Positions 58,646 through 64,000 of a stretch of 64,000 nt of DNA are shown piece after piece. The translations under genes and the position numbers were made by a program. Source of the DNA: Pogona vitticeps (taxonomy: Eukaryota > Chordata > Lepidosauria > Squamata > Agamidae); contig NC_135783.1 in NCBI RefSeq assembly GCF_051106095.1, forward strand, positions 209,900,472 to 209,964,471. The letters are read 5' to 3'. Within the stretch, counting starts at the first letter, position 1. Each line of letters begins with the position of its first letter. Under the pieces are notes generated by a model. It was not told where the DNA came from, did not search any database, and saw only the letters and a program-made list of their open reading frames with translations.

Positions 58646-60179
58646 AGATAAGTGTAATGAGATCCCCTATTAAGATTTGGTGCTTTGTTAAAGATTCATA
58701 GGAGATAATTATGGTCAGCTTACAAAGTCAACTGGAGAAATCAATAAAGAGCTATTGGCAATAAGATGTGTATTACAGGCATGAAGAAATCCATAGCAGT
58801 GGCCCAGCTGACTTTGGATCTGGGTGTCAGCAACCTGTGGACAGGATTGATCAGGGTCTCATTGATGTGGGCGGCACAGCATTTCATCTAGTCTACCTTT
58901 TAAAGTGGCCTAGACTAATTCCATACTGTAACTCCCAGCCTAAATATATGAATGCAGCAGAGTGAATATTTGCTTTTCAAACTTTGTTCAAAAAACAAAA
59001 CCCAAACAGACTCAAAATAGGCAATAACACATGATTTAGATTTAAATGTGTGTATAAAATGCATATCTTAGGCTTTAAAATTGCATACAAAATGCACATC
59101 TCAGAGTTAAAATGCATACAAATAGGTATTGTGTGTGTGTGTGTGTGTGTACATGCAAAATTTCATGAGCGTTTTCTTTGTAAAGGCTGAGCCAGCCTTT
59201 GTAGCCTTGGGCAAGCTGCACAAGGAATTGTAGATGGGAAAGAGAAATCATAGAAGCAACACATTCAGAAACCCTGCATTCCTGACCTTCTAGCTTAAAA
59301 TTTCACAACTCATTTTATCTGACAAAAAGCCACATATCCTGAAGAGCTTCCAGCTCAAACAAAGTGCAGCCATGCCTTTTATTAGCAAAATATGTCATCC
59401 CTCTCCCTTTACCCCAACAAGCACATTCCCCAGCTACTTTTGTGCTGTTTCTGTCTCAGTTGTCTTAGATGATATCTTGCCCCCTTGAGCAACTAGTTGA
59501 CAGCTACTAAAGAACTGCAGGACATAACCTCTGCCATCGTTGTACCAGACAGAAGAGCCTAGACAGGAACCCATGGCTGTAGAATTTTGAACTCTCTCTT
59601 AAAAAGCTCGCGTGAACTACCTTTGAAGTAGAGCAGAGAATTCCAAGACCTCGCCAAACTGCAAAAACCCAAGATTTTGTAGGTCAGACACATGACTGTT
59701 AAGTGATATCAAACGACTGTAACTCTGTAGTGTGGAGTCTGATACTTTAGAATGGCAACAGGGGGTTTCCTGTGAACCTGAGGTGATCGATGTAGAAGCC
59801 CAGGAGGCCTTTGCCTAAGTGAGATGTTGTAAGCTTCTTCATGAACCAAAGAGAAATAGTCTAAGCTAAACATGATTTTATGAAAAGCAAACAGATCCAG
59901 TTTGTGGATAGAAAAAGGTCCAAGTTGTACCTCCTCACAGGTCCAGCTTGTAGTGAGAAAAAGAAAGAAAAGCATACAGGTAAACTGAGCCTTCAAGGAA
60001 ATCCAGAGCCCTGGTCAATTTGAGTACATTAGCGCTGCTAGGAAAACTTGGAATGGACTTCTAAATATTTGTACAGTTAAGCTCTAGCATCTTTTAAACA
60101 AAGATCAGCATGAGTGAGACACTGGCATGTACTGAGGAGAAGGAAAAAATGGAGATATTTTGTGAAATAATTTTTGGCT
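58646..60179. other. No recognised feature
   Basis: Unassigned DNA. A short (TG)n run lies near 59,130-59,150. Confidence 0.4.
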
Positions 60180-60442
60180 ATTAATAATAACCTTGTGCCA
60201 CCAAGTCAATTCTGACTTACGGTGATCCTTTTCAGGGTTTTCCAGCTAGGGTTTTTCCAGGTAGAGGGTATTCAGAAGTGGTTTCCCATTCCCTTCTTCT
60301 GGGGGCGCCCTGGGACCAGGTAGCTTGCCCAAGGCCACCCAGGCTGGTTCTTCTCCCTGGAGCCCACAGTGGAGAGTTGAACTCCCAGCTTCTGGCTCCT
60401 CAGCCAGATACCTAAATTACTGAGCTATCCAGCCCGCTGGTT
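60180..60442 (-). mobile_element. tRNA-derived SINE, same family as 50.2 kb
   Basis: Antisense copy. AAGTCAATTCTGACTTACGG at the tail side and TACTGAGCTATCCAGCC at the head side mirror the 50.2 kb copy. The body is longer here, including GAAGTGGTTTCCCATTCCC, so it is the fuller of the two. Confidence 0.8.
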
Positions 60443-61639
60443 GACTTTTACCATAATGAAAATAGAAGTCACAAGGAAGGAAGGAAGGAAGGAAGGAAGG
60501 AAGGAAGGAAGGAAGGAAGGAAGGAAGGAAGGAAGGAAGGAAGGGTCATCCCACTCAGGCTCTTCATGATTTAAAGTGAAATATGTTGATATTTTAAATA
60601 AGTTACAAGTACGTGGACTTCATTGTTAGTATGTTGATAATACTTAAACTAGAGTCCCATACATACTTACTTGGGAATATTAAGGCCTACTGAACTCAAC
60701 TCTACTTTGAGTAGATATGCTGCCTACATAGATTCTAAGTTGCAGCGGCTGCCTATATTCATCAAGTACCGTCTACAATGCCTCTCTTCATAAACCTTAA
60801 CTAGATTATCCGTATATTTGGATGTTACAGTCTTCTGCTTGGTTGGAATGTAATTGGGTGTGGGTGTGTGCCATTTCACTCACTCTTGATTTCAGAAAAA
60901 GGAAAGATTTAGCTGTTAGCCCTCAGTAGGTAATAATAGATAATTAGCCTCACATAAACCTCTCCAAAATAAACCATCAGCTGGGCTTAATAACGTAACC
61001 GTCATATTGATTCGAATGGCTCTTCTCCAGACCACTATGTTTGAGATATACCACATGGCTCTTAAGAGGTGAGCTTGACCTTACAGTCACACAGATTTAC
61101 TGTAAACAATAATTTCTGTGTCTGCCATATGTAAATGAGTATATCCTACTAATCTGGCATATGAGTGCAATGCTGCAGAAACTCTTCATTGTTCATTGAG
61201 CTGCTGTATAGTACCAGAAGGAAAATACTTGGGGTGTTGTTGTTTTTTTTAGGGATTGTGTCCAAGAAGGCAATTTTGTTCTTCTCCTATCAACACGGGG
61301 TATTCCAGGAAATTTCTGCTCATGCATATTTTATAATTTTAAGTGTCATGGAAATGCAGACTATCCTGTAGTCCAAATCAAAGATGTACAGAGTGCCCAT
61401 ATGCACAGCAGCAATGTATCATCAGATTCTCATGTAGGGGAAATGATCTATCCTATAGGCCAAGGGGAGATCCAAGGCAGAGGATGTTCTAGCTTTCTTC
61501 TACTAGGCCTAGCAGTAGGAAGAAATGGAATTGTTCTTTCATCCCTGACTTCCATTTTTATTATTTTCTGCTCTCCCCTCAGTTGCATTGGCCAAGAAGT
61601 TACACGAGTCAACACTAAATCTGTATACACTTCTAAAGC
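60443..61639. other. Unassigned DNA with (AAGG)n
   Basis: About 73 bases of AAGG repeats lie at 60,473-60,545. No gene recognised. Confidence 0.5.
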
Positions 61640-62395
61640 TTTGGAACTGCTATTGTTGCTATATCTGTCAAGGCACCTCTGACTCAAGATAACCCTATGA
61701 ATAAGCAATTTCCAAAAGGTCCTGTCCTGCTTGGCTCTTGTAAACTCAAGCTTCTGGTTTCTATTTAGGAAGTCAACCCATCTTGTATTTAATCTTGATC
61801 TTTTCCAGCTTCTTTCCATCTTTCCCAACATTATTGTCTTTCTAGAGAATCCTGCCTTCTCACGATGTGCCCAAAGGATAGCCTCAGTTTTGTCATTTTT
61901 GCCTCTACAGAAAGCTCAGACTCAATTTGATTTAGGACCCACTTGTTTGTCTTTCTAACAGGTCAACTTATCTGCAAAGCTCTCCACCAGCACCACATTC
62001 CAAATGAATCATTTTTTTCCTGTCAGCTTTCTTTACTGTCTAGCTTTTACACCCATACACGGTGATCGGAAATACAAGAGTATGGATGATCTTGCTCTTG
62101 TTCTCCAGTGGCTCATTCTTATATTTAATTATCTTTTTAAATTCCTTCATTGCTGCCCTTCCTAGTCTCAGTCTCCTTCTGATTTCTTGACTGCAATCTC
62201 CATTTGGATTGATGCTTGAGCCAAATTATACAAAAATTTTCACTATTTTCATTTCTTTATTGTCAATGCTAAAGTTGTGCAATTCTTCCAGTTATGATTG
62301 TTGTTGTCTTAATGGTCAACTGCAGTCTTGCTCTGGCACTTTCTTCTTTCATGAATATAACAACACGGCCAAGCCATGTGCAACTGAGTTGTGGT
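61640..62395 (-). mobile_element. Old RTE-like LINE, 3' portion
   Basis: Minus-strand copy of the family at 44 and 29.05 kb. The minus strand reads MLGKMERSWKRSRLNTRWVD and DRTFWKLLIHRV (about 61,710-61,831), then farther upstream sequence including antisense TTGACTGCAATCTCC (62,187) and a KTTIINN-like block. Broken in several places. It borders a CR1 copy at 62,396. Confidence 0.78.
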
Positions 62396-63640
62396 AGAAT
62401 CATAGAATCGTCGTAGGCTTGGAAGGCGCCTTGGAGGTCTTCTAGTCTAGCCCCCCCCCCCCAAGACAGGAGACCTCATACCTTCCTGGACAGATGGCTG
62501 TCCAATCTTTTCTTGAAAACCTCCAGCGATGGGGCACCCACAACATTGGGAGGCAAGCTATTCCACTGCTTAATGGTTCTTACCGTCAGGGAATTCCTCC
62601 TTATTTCCAGGTTGGATCTCACTCTGACGAGTTCTTGTCCTACCCTCAGGCACAATGGAGAATAATCAATGCCCTCTTCCCTGTGGCAACTCTTCGGATA
62701 TTGAAAGACTGCTATCATGTTTCCCCTCAGTCTTCTCTTCATTAAGCTAAACATACCTACCATATTTGCTGGCGTACAAGATGACTTTTTTGGCCCAAAA
62801 AACATGCCTCCAAATGGGGGGGTCGTTTTGTACGCCAGGTGCACTTCATTTGGGCCAGGAAGGAGCTGCCGCTGCTGCCACTGCCGTTGAGTGAGTGACG
62901 TGGGGCCGCGCCGGCCGGAGAGGAAGGCAGGTGGGCAGGCAGGTGGTCGGTCCAGATGGAGGGAAGCAGAGCCGGCCATGCCTGTAGCGGCCAGAGCCCG
63001 CCGCCCCGCACCACTGAGCCAGCTCACCTGCTTGCCTGCGCACCACCGGAGAGCTGCTTCTCCTTCCCCTCTTCCTCTTCCTCCGCCGCCCACTTCCCTT
63101 TCCTTCTTGCCCTTGCAGCTGAGCCAGCTTGCTCACTCACCCGCACACCACTGGAGAGCTGCTTTTCCTTTCCCTCCACCTCCGCCGCCGCCCGCCAGCC
63201 TGCTCGCTTCCCTTCCCTTCCCTTTCCTTCTCGCCCTCCTCTCGCCAGCCATGAACTCTATATTTTGAGTGGAAATGTTGGGGGGGTCGTCTAATACGCC
63301 CAGTCGCCTTGTACGCCGGCAAATATGGTAGTTCTTTTAGTCGTTCTTTATAGGATTTAGCCTCCTACTTATCATCTTTGTTGCTGTTCTCTGCACCCCT
63401 TCCAGGGCCTCGGAGTCTTTTTTTGTATTGTGGTGACCAGAACTGGATACAGCACTCCAAGTGCAGCCTCACCATTGCCCAAGACAGAACCTTGAGGGAC
63501 CCCACTGCACACTTCCTTCCACATAGAGAGGACCACATGTTGAGTGTGGTTGGTCAACCAGCTGCAAATCCATCTGGTAGTTCCACTGTCTATCTCACTT
63601 TGTTCTATCTTACACAGGATTGCTCCTAGAATGATGCTCT
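62396..63640 (-). mobile_element. CR1 LINE 3' end, split by a MITE
   Basis: Antisense CR1: TCATAGAATCGTCGTAGGC at the left, then the ORF2 end (NLEIRRNSLTVRTIKQWNSL, APSLEVFKKRLDSHLSRKV). A MITE occupies 62,760-63,328. To its right the ORF continues as LECCIQFWSPQYKK (about 63,415-63,460) and, after an internal deletion at about 63,478, RT block CSGVPQGSVLG and WLTNHTQ (63,490-63,570). The RT catalytic block is lost. Confidence 0.85.
62760..63328. mobile_element. TA-flanked MITE with CpG-rich interior
   Basis: Left end CCATATTTGCTGGCGTACAA; right end reversed CCATATTTGCCGGCGTACAA. The first 26 bases match at 23 positions. TA flanks it at 62,758-62,759 and 63,329-63,330, interrupting CR1 text that is continuous at 550-562. 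It is 569 bp. The interior (about 62,850-63,250) is GC- and CpG-rich with an imperfect tandem duplication of about 106 bp (63,015-63,120 and 63,121 onward). The open frames in it are low complexity. Confidence 0.9.
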
Positions 63641-64000
63641 AGGAGCAATTTCAGGAGGATTGGTTGGGGAAAGGGGCATGGCAAGTTCCTGATATTTCCA
63701 TGGAATGCCCCTTTTTTATTCTCTTCAGACCTCTGACATTAGAGCGGAAAGAGCCACTGAACTGTCTATGATGGCTAGAAGAGCAGCTGAGTTCTCCCCC
63801 CTCCAGTGTGGGATCATCTCCTGCTCCCTTGGAGGAAGTGATACAAAAATACTAGACATCCTGGAAGACTCTCTGCACCATAATATGACTGTGCGATTTC
63901 TTTTAAATATTGCAGATATTTTTAAATGTTCATTTATAAACAAACAAGAAATGTTTGTTTGTTCATTATAGTATTTCCTAAGCAAAATCACAAGTAATTG
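63641..64000. other. No recognised feature
   Basis: Overlapping 88-codon frames on both strands (63,705-63,991) have no motif. AT-rich at the right edge. Confidence 0.4.

Noticed and set aside
62846-63294. Pro/Ser-rich proteins on both strands
   Set aside because: Low-complexity frames from the GC-rich core of a MITE.

Overview
This window looks like intergenic or intronic DNA from a squamate reptile, most likely a lizard. The evidence is the repeat mix: BovB LINEs in three copies, a second RTE-type LINE, an older RTE-like family, CR1 and L2-type LINE ends, tRNA-derived SINEs of the Sauria kind, another tRNA SINE family with a BovB-like tail, TA-flanked mariner-like and 8-bp-flanked hAT-like MITEs, and long (GATA)n arrays. 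Species cannot be fixed from the sequence. There is no bacterial-style gene organisation, no rRNA and no convincing free-standing tRNA gene.

Layout. 0-3 kb: an old RTE-like LINE end split by a CR1 insertion, then a 5'-truncated BovB on the minus strand. 3-10 kb: mostly unassigned, with hairpins, a small hAT MITE and a fold-back element. 9.98-10.95 kb: a mariner-like MITE that was hit by a retroviral-type element now left as a solo LTR with a 6-bp target duplication. 12-15.35 kb: a nearly full-length RTE-type LINE with endonuclease, reverse transcriptase and a terminal zinc-finger remnant, inactive. 15-22 kb: unassigned DNA with microsatellites, a hammerhead-like retroelement remnant and a SINE. 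22.42-24.48 kb: a young BovB with both ends and a perfect 11-bp target duplication but no RT core. 25.7 kb: a perfect 54-bp-arm palindrome. 27.65-27.79 kb (minus) and 35.64-36.41 kb (plus): the only stretches that look like possible host exons, both unproven. 34.8-38.5 kb: a hAT MITE, a local tandem-duplication cluster and an L2 end. 41.5-42.3 kb: a third BovB. 44-56 kb: MITEs, SINEs, a CR1 end and a 428-bp GATA/GGCA/GATA array. 57.9-58.6 kb: a fairly young L2-type end. 60-64 kb: SINE, RTE-like end and a CR1 copy carrying a CpG-rich MITE at a reconstructible TA site.

How parts relate. BovB and RTE-type LINEs encode the endonuclease/RT machinery, and two SINE families carry 3' ends resembling LINE ends seen here, so they were probably mobilised by them. 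The MITEs have only ends and must have relied on transposases encoded elsewhere. Several nested insertions give relative ages. I found no new multi-gene system. The items most worth checking are the perfect palindrome, the internally deleted BovB, the hammerhead-like motif, the CpG-rich MITE and the two candidate exon sites.
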